Shown here piece after piece: positions 32,251 to 41,368 of a stretch of DNA of 64,000 nt. The position numbers and the translations under genes were made by a program. A model generated the notes under the pieces. That model saw only the letters and a program-made list of their open reading frames with translations, was not told where the DNA came from and did no database searches. The DNA lies in NCBI GenBank assembly GCA_964457335.1, contig CAYWGD010000005.1, positions 62,001-126,000 on the forward strand, given 5' to 3'. The DNA is from CAJBVW01 sp964457335. GTDB lineage: Bacteria > Myxococcota_A > UBA796 > SXON01. Positions within the stretch are counted from its first letter, which is position 1. Each line of letters starts with the position of its first letter.

Positions 32251-33078
32251 ATGCGCATCCCCGGCAAGGTGTTCGTCGTCACCGGAGGCGGGAACGGCAT
32301 CGGTCGCGAAGTGGTGCTGAAGCTGCTCGAGCGGAACGCGCGCGTCGCCGCCGTCGACGTGAGCGCGAAGGGCCTCGCGGAGACGGTCGCGAAGGCCGGC
32401 GCGGCGAAGGACCGCCTGTCCACCCACGAGCTCGACCTCACGGATCGCGCGGCCGTCGAGGCGCTGCCCGCGGCGGTGATCGCGGACCACGGCGCCGTCG
32501 ACGGGTGCATCCTGGTCGCCGGCATCATCCAGCCGTTCTCGACCATCGCCGAGCTGCCCTACGACGCGATCGAGCGCGTGATGAACGTGAACTTCTACGG
32601 GCCGCTCTACGTCACCAAGACGTTCCTGCCGCTCCTGCGCGAGCGCCCCGAGGCCCACCTCGTGGCCGTGTCGAGCATGGGCGGGTTCGTGCCGGTGCCC
32701 GGGCAGACCGCCTACGGCGCGTCCAAGGCCGCGCTCCACCTGCTCTTCGACGGCCTGCACTCCGAGCTGATGGAGACCGACGTGCGCGTCACCATCGTGT
32801 TCCCCGGGGCGGTCGGCACCGACATCGCCGCGAACTCCGGGGTGACGTTCGCGGCGGAGCCCGGGGACGCCGCCTCGTCGCACATCCCGATGCTCCCCGC
32901 GCCGGAGGCGGCCGAGCAGATCCTGCACGGCATGGAGCAGGACAAGTACCACGTGCTCGTCGGCAACGACGCCCGCGTGATGGACGTGCTCACCCGCATC
33001 GCGCCCGAGCGCGCGGCCCGGCTGATCTGGCAGCAGATGCGGTCGCTGCTGAAGGACGAGACCGACCCCACGACGTGA
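32251..33078 (+). CDS. Short-chain dehydrogenase/reductase
   Basis: 275 residues; the ATG at 32251 follows GGAGG by 5 bases. The nucleotide motif is VVTGGGNGIGREVVLKLLE, with an acidic residue after strand 2 (AAVDVSAKG), suggesting NAD preference. The catalytic residues are S in VAVSSMGGFVPVPG and Y/K in TAYGASKAALHLL. A 30-residue C-terminal extension reads RIAPERAARLIWQQMRSLLK. The substrate is not predictable. It is followed 45 bases later by the ParB-like gene. Confidence 0.9.
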   Translation: MRIPGKVFVVTGGGNGIGREVVLKLLERNARVAAVDVSAKGLAETVAKAGAAKDRLSTHELDLTDRAAVEALPAAVIADHGAVDGCILVAGIIQPFSTIAELPYDAIERVMNVNFYGPLYVTKTFLPLLRERPEAHLVAVSSMGGFVPVPGQTAYGASKAALHLLFDGLHSELMETDVRVTIVFPGAVGTDIAANSGVTFAAEPGDAASSHIPMLPAPEAAEQILHGMEQDKYHVLVGNDARVMDVLTRIAPERAARLIWQQMRSLLKDETDPTT

Positions 33079-33123
33079 CGCCGGCTCACGCGGCCGCTCC
33101 TCACGGAGGATAGCCGCACACCC

Positions 33124-33501
33124 ATGTCCTCCTCGACCCCGCGGTTCATCCACTGCAACGACATCGACGGCGTCCGCTACACCTGGGACGTCCGCCGCCT
33201 GTGGCAGCTCGCCGCCGACCTTCCGGTCCGGGAGGTCGTGGTGGCGGACCTGCCGGGCGTGGACGAGAACTGCTGGTTCCACGTGGACGAGGCGCCCACG
33301 ATCCGGAACGTGGTCGGCCACCTGAAGCGCGTCCTGGCCGCCGACGTGGAGCGGCCCATCATCCTCAACGTGGACGGCACGGTCATGGACGGCCTCCACC
33401 GCGTCGCGCGCGCCCTGCTCGAGGGGCGCACGACGCTGCCGGCCGTGCGCTTCGAGACCATGCCACCCGCCCAGGCGGCCGAGCCCTCGCCGCTCCGGTA
33501 G
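33124..33501 (+). CDS. Small ParB/Srx-fold protein
   Basis: 125 residues. The C-terminal half has IILNVDGTVMDGLHRVARAL and TTLPAVRFE, the GxxxDGxHR-type loop of ParB/sulfiredoxin-fold proteins. The N-terminal half (YTWDVRRLWQLAADLPVREV, ENCWFHVDEAPTIRNVVGHL) matches small stand-alone proteins usually annotated as ParB-like. It has no HTH, so it is not a partition protein. Its function is unknown, possibly nucleotide binding. Confidence 0.7.
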   Translation: MSSSTPRFIHCNDIDGVRYTWDVRRLWQLAADLPVREVVVADLPGVDENCWFHVDEAPTIRNVVGHLKRVLAADVERPIILNVDGTVMDGLHRVARALLEGRTTLPAVRFETMPPAQAAEPSPLR

Positions 33502-33610
33502 GCGCGGACGACCGGGTTCCCGCGTTCAGGTGCCGGGCCCCCGTGACCCACCGTGACGCCCGCTCGCGGCAGCGGACGAAGGGCGTGGGCACGCTTGGAG
33601 GGGGTGCTCG

Positions 33611-34345
33611 ATGGTGGCTTGCCTCGTGTTCTTCCTCGCGCACTGGCAGCTCTCCCTCTTCTTCCAGAGCTTCTTCCTCCACCGCTACGGCGCCCACCGC
33701 CAGTTCTCGCTCGCGCCGGGCTGGGAGCGCGTCTTCCACCTGTGCACCTGGGTCAGCCAGGGCTCGAGCTACATCGCGCCGCGCCCCTACGCGATCCTGC
33801 ACCGGATGCACCACGCCTACGCGGACACGCCGGGGGATCCCCACGCCCCCGCCAACCACGGCAACGTGTTCGCCATGATGTGGAACACGGCGAAGGTCTA
33901 CGAACGCATCCGCCGGCGGAAGCTGCCGACGGAGCCACACCTGTCCGGCGATTGCCCGGAGTGGCCGCTGCTCGACGAGCGCCTGAACGGTCTCGGCGTG
34001 AGCCTCGCCTGGGCCGGGCTCTACACGCTCTTCTACCTCCAGTTCGCGACGACCCCCTGGCTGTTCGTGCTCCTGCCCGTCCACTTCGTGATGGGTCCCG
34101 TCCACGGGGCGATCGTGAACTGGTGCGGACACCGGTACGGCTACCGGAACTTCGCGCGCGCCGACGACTCGCGGAACACGCTGCCCGTCGACCTCCTCAC
34201 GGGCGGCGAGCTGCTCCAGAACAACCACCACCAGCGCCCGACCCGGCCAGACTTCGCGGCGCGCCGCTTCGAGCTCGATCCGACCTGGCAGGTCATCCGC
34301 GTGCTCGCGGGCCTCGGCATCGTCCGCCTGCCAGACCGAGCCTGA
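33611..34345 (+). CDS. Membrane fatty-acid desaturase (acyl-CoA delta-9-like)
   Basis: 244 residues from the ATG at 33611, behind GGAGGGGG. The di-iron histidine boxes are HRYGAHRQF near residue 25, HRMHHAYADTPGDPH near residue 61, and LLQNNHHQRPTRPDF near residue 200. Two or more membrane helices separate them (WLFVLLPVHFVMGPVHGAIV). It introduces a double bond into acyl chains using O2. It is shorter than animal enzymes, as is normal for bacterial ones. The adjacent genes give no redox partner. Confidence 0.9.
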   Translation: MVACLVFFLAHWQLSLFFQSFFLHRYGAHRQFSLAPGWERVFHLCTWVSQGSSYIAPRPYAILHRMHHAYADTPGDPHAPANHGNVFAMMWNTAKVYERIRRRKLPTEPHLSGDCPEWPLLDERLNGLGVSLAWAGLYTLFYLQFATTPWLFVLLPVHFVMGPVHGAIVNWCGHRYGYRNFARADDSRNTLPVDLLTGGELLQNNHHQRPTRPDFAARRFELDPTWQVIRVLAGLGIVRLPDRA

Positions 34346-34352
34346 GGAGGCC

Positions 34353-34961
34353 TCACACGGGCTCGAGCACGGCGGCCTGCTCCCAGGCGTTCTTCTGCTT
34401 GTCGGCGTCCGCCCTCAGCAGGACCGCGCGATGGCGGGCCTTCTCCAACGCCTTGTGACAGGCCTCGGCCTGCTTCACGAACGCCTGGAGGTTGGCGTCG
34501 CCGCGCGGCTGATCCGAGGCGAGCAGGCGCGCCCGTGCGAGCTCGTAGTCCGCCTCCGCCGCCCACGCGCCCGCGTTCATCTCTTCCTCTCGAGCCTCCG
34601 CCGCCGCCACCTCGGAGCGCAGCCACGCGATCTGCTTCTCGAGGAGGTCCTTCTCCCCGCGGGCCGCGGCGACGGAGCGCTCGGCGTCCTGGGTGCCCGA
34701 CACGTCGGTGTGCGCACGGGCGGAGCTCCGCTCGGCCTTCGCGAGCTTCACGTCGGCCTTCGCGCCGCCACGCCGCGCCGCGATCCGCTCGTAGTCGTCG
34801 CGAGCCGCCCGCGCGGCGAGCCGGGCGTCGGTCGCGGAGAAGTGACAACGCAGCAAGGCGTGTCGGGTGTCCTCCAGCGTCGCGAGGGCCGCGTCGTCGA
34901 ACCGGGCGAGGTCGGCGGGCTTCACCCGGACCGTGACGGGGTCGTTTCCGAAGATGGGCAT
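34353..34961 (-). CDS. Uncharacterised coiled-coil protein
   Basis: 202 residues starting MPIFGNDPVTVRVKPADLAR, with GGAGG 9 bases upstream; an earlier in-frame ATG at 35003 is less likely. Residues 30-200 are almost entirely Ala/Glu/Lys/Arg helix (AAEAREEEMNAGAWAAEADY, AERSVAAARGEKDLLEKQIA), so long coiled coils are predicted. No enzyme motif, signal peptide or membrane helix is seen. No family is recognised. It converges on the desaturase, with 7 bases between the stops. Confidence 0.6.
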   Translation of the reverse strand: MPIFGNDPVTVRVKPADLARFDDAALATLEDTRHALLRCHFSATDARLAARAARDDYERIAARRGGAKADVKLAKAERSSARAHTDVSGTQDAERSVAAARGEKDLLEKQIAWLRSEVAAAEAREEEMNAGAWAAEADYELARARLLASDQPRGDANLQAFVKQAEACHKALEKARHRAVLLRADADKQKNAWEQAAVLEPV

Positions 34962-35125
34962 CTGGGTCGTCCTCCCTCGCGGGATCGTAGGTCCCGCCGC
35001 CACCCGGAGCGTCCCCGCCTCCAGGTTTGACGCGCCCTTACGCGGCCCCGCCCCTTCGAGCCGCAGCTTTGGGGGAGCACCCGGCCTCCCTGTCGTGGCG
35101 TTCCGGACGAAGGAGGTCCGTTCCC

Positions 35126-36388
35126 GTGGAGAGGTGGTTCCTCATCGCCGGCGCGCTCTTCCTGCTCATGGGCATCGGGGGCTCCTTCCTCCAGCGCCTC
35201 CCCCTCACCACCGCCATCCTCTACCTCGCGGCGGGGGTGATGCTGGGCCCTCCGTTCGCGGACCTCCTCCGCCTCGACCCCATCCGTGACGCCACGCTGT
35301 TGGAGCGGGTCACCGAGATCGCCGTGCTCATCTCGCTGTTCACCGCGGGCCTGAAGCTGCGCCTCCCCCTGTCGCATCGCGAGTGGCGACTCCCGGTGCG
35401 CCTGGCGACCGCCTCGATGGCGCTGACGGTGGGCCTCGTCGCCGTCGTGGGCGTCGTGACCCTGGGCCTGCCGCTGGGCGCGGCCGTGCTCCTGGGGGGC
35501 ATCCTGGCGCCGACCGACCCCGTCCTCGCCTCCGACGTGCAGGTGACCCACGCCCTCGACCGCGACCGCGTGCGCTTCAGCCTCACGGGCGAGGCCGGGC
35601 TCAACGACGGGACGGCGTTCCCGTTCGTCTTCCTGGGGCTCGGCCTGCTCGGGCTCCACGACCTGGGAGCCCTGGGCTGGCGCTGGCTCGTCTTCGACGT
35701 CGTGTGGGCGGTGTCGGCGGGCCTCGGCGTCGGGTGGGCGCTGGGCGTCCTCGTGGGCCACCTCGCGCTCCGGGTCCGGCGGCAGCGCGCGGGGTCCGTC
35801 GGGCTCGACGACTTCCTCGGCCTGGGCGTGATCTGCCTGGCCTACGGCGCGGCCCTCCTGCTGGAGGCCTACGGCTTCCTCGCGGTCTTCGCGGCCGGCC
35901 TCGCGTTGCGGAGCATCGAGCGGCGCACGGAGGCGTGCGAGCCCGCCGCCGACGGCACCCCGGGCGAGTGCGCGCCCGCCTACATGCTCCGCGGGCTCAT
36001 CGGCTTCAACGAGCGCCTCGAGCGCGTGTCGGAGGTCGCGGTCGTCGTCCTGCTGGGCGCCATCCTCGCGCAGCAGGTCCTCGCCTGGGAGGCGATCGGC
36101 TTCGCGCTGCTGCTCGTGCTGGTCCTGCGGCCGCTCTCGGTCGGCGTGCTGCGCGCGCCCGCGAGCCTGGAGCAGCGCGCGATGATCGCGTGGTTCGGAG
36201 TGCGCGGGATCGGCTCGCTGTACTACCTCAGCTTCGCGATCGGACACGGGGTCCCGGTCGAGCTCGCCCAGCGGCTCACCAGCCTCACGCTCGCCGTGGT
36301 CGCCCTCTCCATCGGGCTGCACGGGCTGTCGGTGACGCCGCTGATGACGGCGTACGGCCGTCGGACCCGCGCCATGCCGCCCGCGTAG
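35126..36388 (+). CDS. CPA1-family Na+(K+)/H+ antiporter
   Basis: 420 residues. A GTG at 35126 is chosen because AAGGAGG lies 9 bases upstream and the first helix (WFLIAGALFLLMGIGG) starts at once. About 12 hydrophobic helices are present. The ion-site motifs are GGILAPTDPVLASDVQV and SLTGEAGLNDGTAFPFVF (Asn-Asp pair), and later AWFGVRGIGSLYYLSFAIGH, all typical of CPA1 exchangers. It has no long cytoplasmic C-terminal domain. It probably acts in pH or salt homeostasis. Confidence 0.9.
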   Translation: MERWFLIAGALFLLMGIGGSFLQRLPLTTAILYLAAGVMLGPPFADLLRLDPIRDATLLERVTEIAVLISLFTAGLKLRLPLSHREWRLPVRLATASMALTVGLVAVVGVVTLGLPLGAAVLLGGILAPTDPVLASDVQVTHALDRDRVRFSLTGEAGLNDGTAFPFVFLGLGLLGLHDLGALGWRWLVFDVVWAVSAGLGVGWALGVLVGHLALRVRRQRAGSVGLDDFLGLGVICLAYGAALLLEAYGFLAVFAAGLALRSIERRTEACEPAADGTPGECAPAYMLRGLIGFNERLERVSEVAVVVLLGAILAQQVLAWEAIGFALLLVLVLRPLSVGVLRAPASLEQRAMIAWFGVRGIGSLYYLSFAIGHGVPVELAQRLTSLTLAVVALSIGLHGLSVTPLMTAYGRRTRAMPPA

Positions 36389-36425
36389 GGCGGTGACTAA
36401 GGGAGGTACGGCGCTCCGAGGCACC

Positions 36426-37070
36426 ATGAGCACCGTCACGAAGCTGGCGCTGGGGATGATGGGGCGGCTCCGCCCGAAGCCGGCGCGCGGCGAGGGGCCG
36501 GGCGCGATCGTGCTGCCGCCGCCCCGCCGGGAGGGCGGCATGCCGCTGATGCAGGCGCTGGCGGCGCGGCGCTCGATACGCGAGTTCCGGTCCGACCCGC
36601 TGCCGCTCCCCCTGCTCTCGAGCCTCTTGTGGGCCGCCTGGGGCATCAACCGCGCCGACGGGCACCGCACGGCGCCGTCCGCGATCGACGCCCAGGAGAT
36701 CGACCTGTACGTGGCCCTGCCCGAGGGCGCCTACCTCTACGACGCCGCGTCGCACGCCCTACAGCGGGTGGCCGCGACCGACCTGCGCCGCGTCACCGGC
36801 TACCAGGACTTCGTGGACGACGCCCCGCTCGACTTCGTCTACGTGGCCGACCACGCGCGCATGGCGCTGATCCCCGTGGCCGACCGGGAGAAGTACGCCT
36901 CGGCGGCGGCGGGCGCGATCACGCAGAACGTGTACCTCTTCGCGGCGAGCGAAGGGCTCGCGACGGTCATCCGGGGGTGGATCGACCGCTCCGCCATCGC
37001 CGACGCGCTCGGCCTCGAGCACGACCAGCAGGTGCTCCTGGCGCAGACGGTCGGGTTCCCGAAGGGCTGA
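36426..37070 (+). CDS. Nitroreductase-family / SagB-type FMN oxidoreductase
   Basis: 214 residues from the ATG at 36426 (GAGG 4 bases upstream; a GTG at 36393 with its own spacing is possible). The motifs are ARRSIREFRSDPLPLPLLSS, LLWAAWGINRADGHRTAPSA (FMN-binding start), EIDLYVALPEGAYLYD and AGAITQNVYLFAASEGLATV. Such enzymes use NAD(P)H and FMN to reduce or oxidise small aromatics or thiazolines. No precursor peptide gene is adjacent, so a general reductase is more likely than a RiPP enzyme. Confidence 0.85.
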   Translation: MSTVTKLALGMMGRLRPKPARGEGPGAIVLPPPRREGGMPLMQALAARRSIREFRSDPLPLPLLSSLLWAAWGINRADGHRTAPSAIDAQEIDLYVALPEGAYLYDAASHALQRVAATDLRRVTGYQDFVDDAPLDFVYVADHARMALIPVADREKYASAAAGAITQNVYLFAASEGLATVIRGWIDRSAIADALGLEHDQQVLLAQTVGFPKG

Positions 37071-37071
37071 C

Positions 37072-38901
37072 CTACTCGCACCCCCCCACCCGGTAGAGCC
37101 CGATCTCCAGGGGCCCGGGCGGCAGCACGACCCACCCGTCCGTGGCGGAGGAGGCCGCCGTGACCGCGAGGGGCTCGAACGCGCACGGCATCGGCGGCCA
37201 CGTCGCGGCGGCGGCGTCCGCGAAGCCGCGCCAGTAGAGCGCGCCCTCCACCACCGGGGTGCTCCCGAGGGGGCGCCACCGGCCGGGGGAGACGGCGTCC
37301 GCCCAGCGCCCGAACTGGCGAAAGGGGTCCTGATCCGGGCGGTACAACACGAGGGCGTCGTCGGGCATGTCGCGCAGGTGCGCACGCAGGAACGTGTACT
37401 CGTGGGCCCACGCCCACCGGCCGTCGAGGGGCGCGCGCGCGAACCAGAGGCTCGCCGCGAGGGCGGCGCCCCACGCGACGAGGCGGGGCCGGGCCAGCGG
37501 GGCGAGCGCGGCGCCGGCGAGCACGGCGGCGAACGCCAGGCCGGGGAGCTGGAAGCGGACGGGATCGGCGAGGGGGGTGGTCTTCGGGAGGACGACGAGG
37601 AGCGGGACCAACAGGGCGGCGAGGGGGGCGGCGAGGCGCCGATCGCGCCGCGCCCCGAGGGCCCCGAGGAGGACGAGCACGGCGAGCGCCAGGGGGCTGC
37701 GCGTCGGGTCGAGGAGGACGGCCGGGTGGTGGCGACCCACGGCCACGAGGTCGGCCAGGAAGCGCGGGTCGGCCCATCGGCTCCACCCGAGGATGCCCGC
37801 GCCGGTGCCGACGGCGCCCGCGCTCGCGAGGATTTCGGCCCAGCGCCACCCGCAGAGCGCCAGCGCCAGCACGAGCGGCGCCCAGGCCCGCCGCCATGCG
37901 AGCACGCCGAGCGGGACGAGCGCGAACGCGCCCTGCTCCGGCCGGAGGTGGGCGACCAGCCCGATCGCGAGGGCGGAGAGCCACGCCTCCCGGGGCGGCC
38001 CGAGCGCGCTCGCGACGGCGACCACCTGGAGGAGGCCCACGAGCACGAACACGTCCTCCATGCCGGCGACGGCGACGGCGAGCGGGTGCGCCGCGAGGAG
38101 CACGGCCGCGCCGGCCACCCCCCGACCGGACAGCCCGGCCCGCCGCGCGAGCGCCACGGTCCACGCGACGGTCAGCGCCGAGAAGCCGATGTTCGCAGCG
38201 TGGACGAAGTGGTCGGGGCGCCCGAGCGCGCGCCAGGCGAGCCCGAGGAGCGCGGGCCAGGTCTCGCCGTAGTAGGGGTCGGGATCCCAGAGCCCGCGGG
38301 CGCGGAGGAGGCGCTCGTAGGCGGCGTCGCCGCCGAGGAGCACGGTGGGGGCGGACAAGGCGGCGCGCACGGCCAGCGCGCCGAGGCCCGCGGCGACGGC
38401 CACGCGGTCGCGCGGCAAGAACCACGCGAGGAGCGCGAGGAACGGCACGACGACGGCGTGCAGCGGGCGCCACCGCCATTCCGGGAGGGGCTCCCACGGC
38501 GGCGCATCGTCGGCCCGGGCCTCGGCGCCGCGCGGCTTCTCGGGCGCGAAGGTGGGCGGGTGGTCGGCGAGGCGGGCGCCGGCCTGCGCCACCACCCGGG
38601 GCAGCCGGGCCCCCACGAAGCGAGCGGCGTCCACCCAGAGGTCGCGCCGCCCCCCGAGGGCGGCGCCCCCCCCCGGGCCCACCGGCTGGCCGTCGCGGTC
38701 GGGCGTCACCTCGAGCACGAAGGCGCGCTCGGCGCGGAGGTAGTAGCGCACGTACTCCGCGTGCGTCTCGACCCGCTCCAGCGTGGTCCCCGCCGGGAGG
38801 GGCTCGAGCAGGGCGGCCTCGACGCCCGCCGGGGCGTCCGCCTCGACGCCGACCGGGCCGGGCGACGCGAGCGCGAGCGCGAACAGCGGCGCGAGGGGCA
38901 T
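37072..38901 (-). CDS. Polytopic membrane protein, GT-C glycosyltransferase-like
   Basis: 609 residues. A cleavable or short signal-like N-terminus is followed by a periplasmic-looking domain (ETHAEYVRYYLRAERAFVLE) and then about 10-12 hydrophobic segments from residue 145. An early loop, GGDAAYERLLRARGLWDPDP, carries acidic residues like the catalytic loop of ArnT/mannosyltransferase-type GT-C enzymes. HLRPEQGAFALVPLG is reminiscent of the same group. The C-terminal 120 residues look extracytoplasmic. The lipid-linked sugar donor is unknown. Convergent with the nitroreductase, with a 1-base gap. Confidence 0.6.
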   Translation of the reverse strand: MPLAPLFALALASPGPVGVEADAPAGVEAALLEPLPAGTTLERVETHAEYVRYYLRAERAFVLEVTPDRDGQPVGPGGGAALGGRRDLWVDAARFVGARLPRVVAQAGARLADHPPTFAPEKPRGAEARADDAPPWEPLPEWRWRPLHAVVVPFLALLAWFLPRDRVAVAAGLGALAVRAALSAPTVLLGGDAAYERLLRARGLWDPDPYYGETWPALLGLAWRALGRPDHFVHAANIGFSALTVAWTVALARRAGLSGRGVAGAAVLLAAHPLAVAVAGMEDVFVLVGLLQVVAVASALGPPREAWLSALAIGLVAHLRPEQGAFALVPLGVLAWRRAWAPLVLALALCGWRWAEILASAGAVGTGAGILGWSRWADPRFLADLVAVGRHHPAVLLDPTRSPLALAVLVLLGALGARRDRRLAAPLAALLVPLLVVLPKTTPLADPVRFQLPGLAFAAVLAGAALAPLARPRLVAWGAALAASLWFARAPLDGRWAWAHEYTFLRAHLRDMPDDALVLYRPDQDPFRQFGRWADAVSPGRWRPLGSTPVVEGALYWRGFADAAAATWPPMPCAFEPLAVTAASSATDGWVVLPPGPLEIGLYRVGGCE

Positions 38902-38970
38902 GACGCCTGCTATCCGGCGACGCCCGCGTGCCTACCTCCCGAAGTGGTCCCCTCCTCCACGAGGCGAGCA

Positions 38971-39396
38971 ATGAAGGGTTTCGTCGACGACATCGAGCGC
39001 CTGACCGAACAGAACGACGACTTCCGGCGGGTGCTCTACACCGGCAACCACCTCCAGCTCGTGCTCATGGCGATCCCGCCCGGCGGCGAGATCGGCGAGG
39101 AGGTGCACGCCGACCGCGACCAGTTCTTCCGCGTGGAGGCCGGCGAGGGCGAGCTCCTCCTGGACGGCGCCCGGCACCGCGTGAAGGCCGACGACGCGAT
39201 GATCGTCCCCGCGGGCGCGCGCCACAACGTCCGGAACGTCGGCCAAGATCCGCTCAAGCTGTACACGCTCTACGGCCCGCCCGAGCACCGCGACGGCATC
39301 GTCCGGCACACCAAGGAAGACGCCGACCGCGAGCACGAGGAGTTCGACGGCAAGACGACGGAGCCGTCGCCGAAGCGGGTGCCCGAGAAGGTGTAG
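38971..39396 (+). CDS. Cupin-domain protein
   Basis: 141 residues from the ATG at 38971. The two cupin motifs are IPPGGEIGEEVHADRDQFFRVEAGEG and MIVPAGARHNVRNVG, with metal ligands from His, Glu and His. The C-terminus is charged (TKEDADREHEEFDGK). It is a single-domain metal-dependent cupin of unknown substrate, resembling mannose-6-phosphate-isomerase-like small cupins. It converges on the arsC::VOC gene, with 8 bases between the stops. Confidence 0.83.
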   Translation: MKGFVDDIERLTEQNDDFRRVLYTGNHLQLVLMAIPPGGEIGEEVHADRDQFFRVEAGEGELLLDGARHRVKADDAMIVPAGARHNVRNVGQDPLKLYTLYGPPEHRDGIVRHTKEDADREHEEFDGKTTEPSPKRVPEKV

Positions 39397-39404
39397 CGCC
39401 GCCC

Positions 39405-40262
39405 TCACCCGAGCAGCGTCGGCTCCAGGTCGGCCGGCTTCCCGGCGAGCTCCTCGTCGGTCAGCCGCGCGTAGACCTCCACGAGGTTGCCGTCCGGGTC
39501 CTCGAGCCAGAGCTCGTGGAGCGGCGTGCCGCGCCAGGTGGTCCGCGGCGGCTTCACCACGGTCACCCCGGCCGCCCGCGCGAGGGCACCGGCCCGGATG
39601 ACCGCGGCCTTGTCCGCCACGCCCACCCCCAGGTGGTAGAGCGTGTCGTGGTGCAGCTCCTTGCCGTCCGAGACGAGGATCACGAAGTTGGTCCGGAGCG
39701 CCGGGTGCACGAACGTGACGTAGCGGTGCGTCCAGTCCTTGGGTGACACGCCGAGGAGCCAGGCGTAGAAGCGCGCGCTCCGCGGTAGGTCCCGCACGCG
39801 CACGCTGGCGTGGAACTCCTCGGGCAGCACCGCCTCCGGCACGTCGAGCAGCGCCGCCAGGACCTCCATGCGGCCGCGGACCTGGTCCCGCGCCGTGCGG
39901 AAGCGCGCCAGCATCTCCTCGCGTGACAGCGCCGGGTCCTCGCTCGCCGGGTCCTGGATCGGCCAGTGCAGCCGGCGCGCGCGCCCGAGGAACACCGGGC
40001 ACACCTCCTCGGCGCACAACGTGATGACGGTGTCGACGGTGGCGGGATCGATGGTGTCGACCGACTTGGAGTGCTGGGAGGCGAGGTCCACGCCGACCTC
40101 CGCCATCACCTCGATCGCGTAGGGGTTCACGCGCGAGGGGCGCGTCCCGGCGCTCTGCACGCGCACGCGGTCGCCGAGGAGCGCGCGGGCCCAGCCCTCC
40201 GCCATCTGGCTCCGCGCGGAGTTGGCGACACACATGAACAGGATGCCGGACGTGTGGATCAC
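39405..40262 (-). CDS. arsC: Fusion: arsenate reductase (LMW-phosphatase type) + VOC/glyoxalase domain
   Basis: 285 residues from a GTG at 40260-40262 that overlaps the acr3 stop. Residues about 5-140 are a thioredoxin-linked ArsC: P-loop FMCVANSARSQMAEGWAR (C-x5-R), VITLCAEEVCPVFLG with the redox cysteines, and WPIQDPASEDP. Residues about 148-280 are a vicinal-oxygen-chelate domain (FHASVRVRDLPRSARFYAWL, LYHLGVGVAD, LWLEDPDGNLVEVYA) with likely His, His, Glu metal ligands. It resembles ArsI C-As lyases. However, the region just before the DPDG motif (PPRTTWRGTPLHELW) has no cysteine pair, which ArsI needs to bind methylarsenite. So the second activity is uncertain. Confidence 0.88.
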   Translation of the reverse strand: MIHTSGILFMCVANSARSQMAEGWARALLGDRVRVQSAGTRPSRVNPYAIEVMAEVGVDLASQHSKSVDTIDPATVDTVITLCAEEVCPVFLGRARRLHWPIQDPASEDPALSREEMLARFRTARDQVRGRMEVLAALLDVPEAVLPEEFHASVRVRDLPRSARFYAWLLGVSPKDWTHRYVTFVHPALRTNFVILVSDGKELHHDTLYHLGVGVADKAAVIRAGALARAAGVTVVKPPRTTWRGTPLHELWLEDPDGNLVEVYARLTDEELAGKPADLEPTLLG

Positions 40263-41368
40263 GAGCGCTCCTCGGTCGCGCGGCAGGGCGGCGCGACGAC
40301 GGCGACGGGGGTGGCGGGGAAGAAGCGGCGCTGGAGCCAGAGCGCGACGTTGACGAGGCCGATCAGCACCGGCACCTCGACGAGCGGGCCGATGACCGCC
40401 GCGAAGGCCGCGCCGCTGTGGATGCCGAACGTCGCGACGGCCACGGCGATGGCGAGCTCGAAGTTGTTCGACGCCGCCGTGAACGAGAGCGTCGCCGACT
40501 GGCCGTAGCTCGCGCCGACCTTCTTGCTCATGAAGAAGGACACGAGGAACATGACCACGAAGTAGACGAGCAGCGGGATGGCGATGCGCACCACGTCGAG
40601 CGGCAGCTGCACGATGGCCTCGCCCTTCAGCGAGAACATCACGACGATGGTGAACAGCAGCGCGACCAGCGTGACGGGGCCGACGCGCGGGACGAAGCGC
40701 GCCTGGTACCAGTCGAGCCCCTTCGCGGAGACGAGGACCTTCCGCGTGAGGAAGCCCGCCGCGAACGGCACCCCCAGGTAGATCGCCACGCTCTTCGCGA
40801 TCTCCCCCATCGTGATGTCGACGACGGCGCCTTCGAGGCCGAGCCAGCCCGGCAGGAGCGTGGCGAAGAACCAGGCGTACACCGAGAAGAAGAGCACCTG
40901 GAAGATCGAGTTGAACGCGACGAGCCCCGCGCAGTACTCGGTGTCCCCCTTCGCGAGGTCGTTCCACACGATCACCATCGCGATGCAGCGCGCCAGCCCG
41001 ATGAGGATGAGCCCGATCATGTACTCGGGCCTGTCGTGCAGGAACACGACGGCGAGCCCGAACATGAGGATCGGGCCCACGATCCAGTTCTGCACGAGCG
41101 AGAGCGCGAGCACGCGCTTGTTGCGGAACACCTCGCCGAGCTGGTCGTACCGGACCTTGGTGAAGGGCGGGTACATCATCAGGACGAGGCCGATCGCGAT
41201 GGGGATGGAGGTGGTGCCGACGCTCATGCGGTCGAGCGCGGTGGTGACCTGGGGCGCGAGCGCGCCGATCGCGACGCCGATCCCCATCGCCAGGAAGATC
41301 CACAACGTGAGGTAGCGGTCGAGGAAGGAGAGCCTGGCGACGATGCCGGCGTCCGCGCGCGCGCTCAC
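40259..41368 (-). CDS. acr3: Arsenite efflux transporter Acr3
   Basis: 369 residues from a GTG at 41366-41368 that overlaps the arsR stop. About ten membrane helices are present. The signatures are FLDRYLTLWIFLAMGIGVAI, IAIGLVLMMYPPFTKVRYDQ, GLARCIAMVIVWNDLAKGD (with the conserved Cys of Acr3) and SFTAASNNFELAIAVAVATF. It exports As(III), and probably antimonite to a lesser extent, across the inner membrane. Order of the operon: arsR-acr3-arsC::VOC. Confidence 0.96.
   Translation of the reverse strand: MSARADAGIVARLSFLDRYLTLWIFLAMGIGVAIGALAPQVTTALDRMSVGTTSIPIAIGLVLMMYPPFTKVRYDQLGEVFRNKRVLALSLVQNWIVGPILMFGLAVVFLHDRPEYMIGLILIGLARCIAMVIVWNDLAKGDTEYCAGLVAFNSIFQVLFFSVYAWFFATLLPGWLGLEGAVVDITMGEIAKSVAIYLGVPFAAGFLTRKVLVSAKGLDWYQARFVPRVGPVTLVALLFTIVVMFSLKGEAIVQLPLDVVRIAIPLLVYFVVMFLVSFFMSKKVGASYGQSATLSFTAASNNFELAIAVAVATFGIHSGAAFAAVIGPLVEVPVLIGLVNVALWLQRRFFPATPVAVVAPPCRATEERS

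Noticed and set aside
33124..33501. Chromosome-partition protein ParB
   Set aside because: Only the small Srx-like fold is present. There is no HTH or CTP-switch region and no parA nearby.
36426..37070. RiPP (thiazole-forming) dehydrogenase with a biosynthetic cluster
   Set aside because: No cyclodehydratase, precursor peptide or transporter gene is adjacent; the flanking genes are an antiporter and a membrane glycosyltransferase-like gene.
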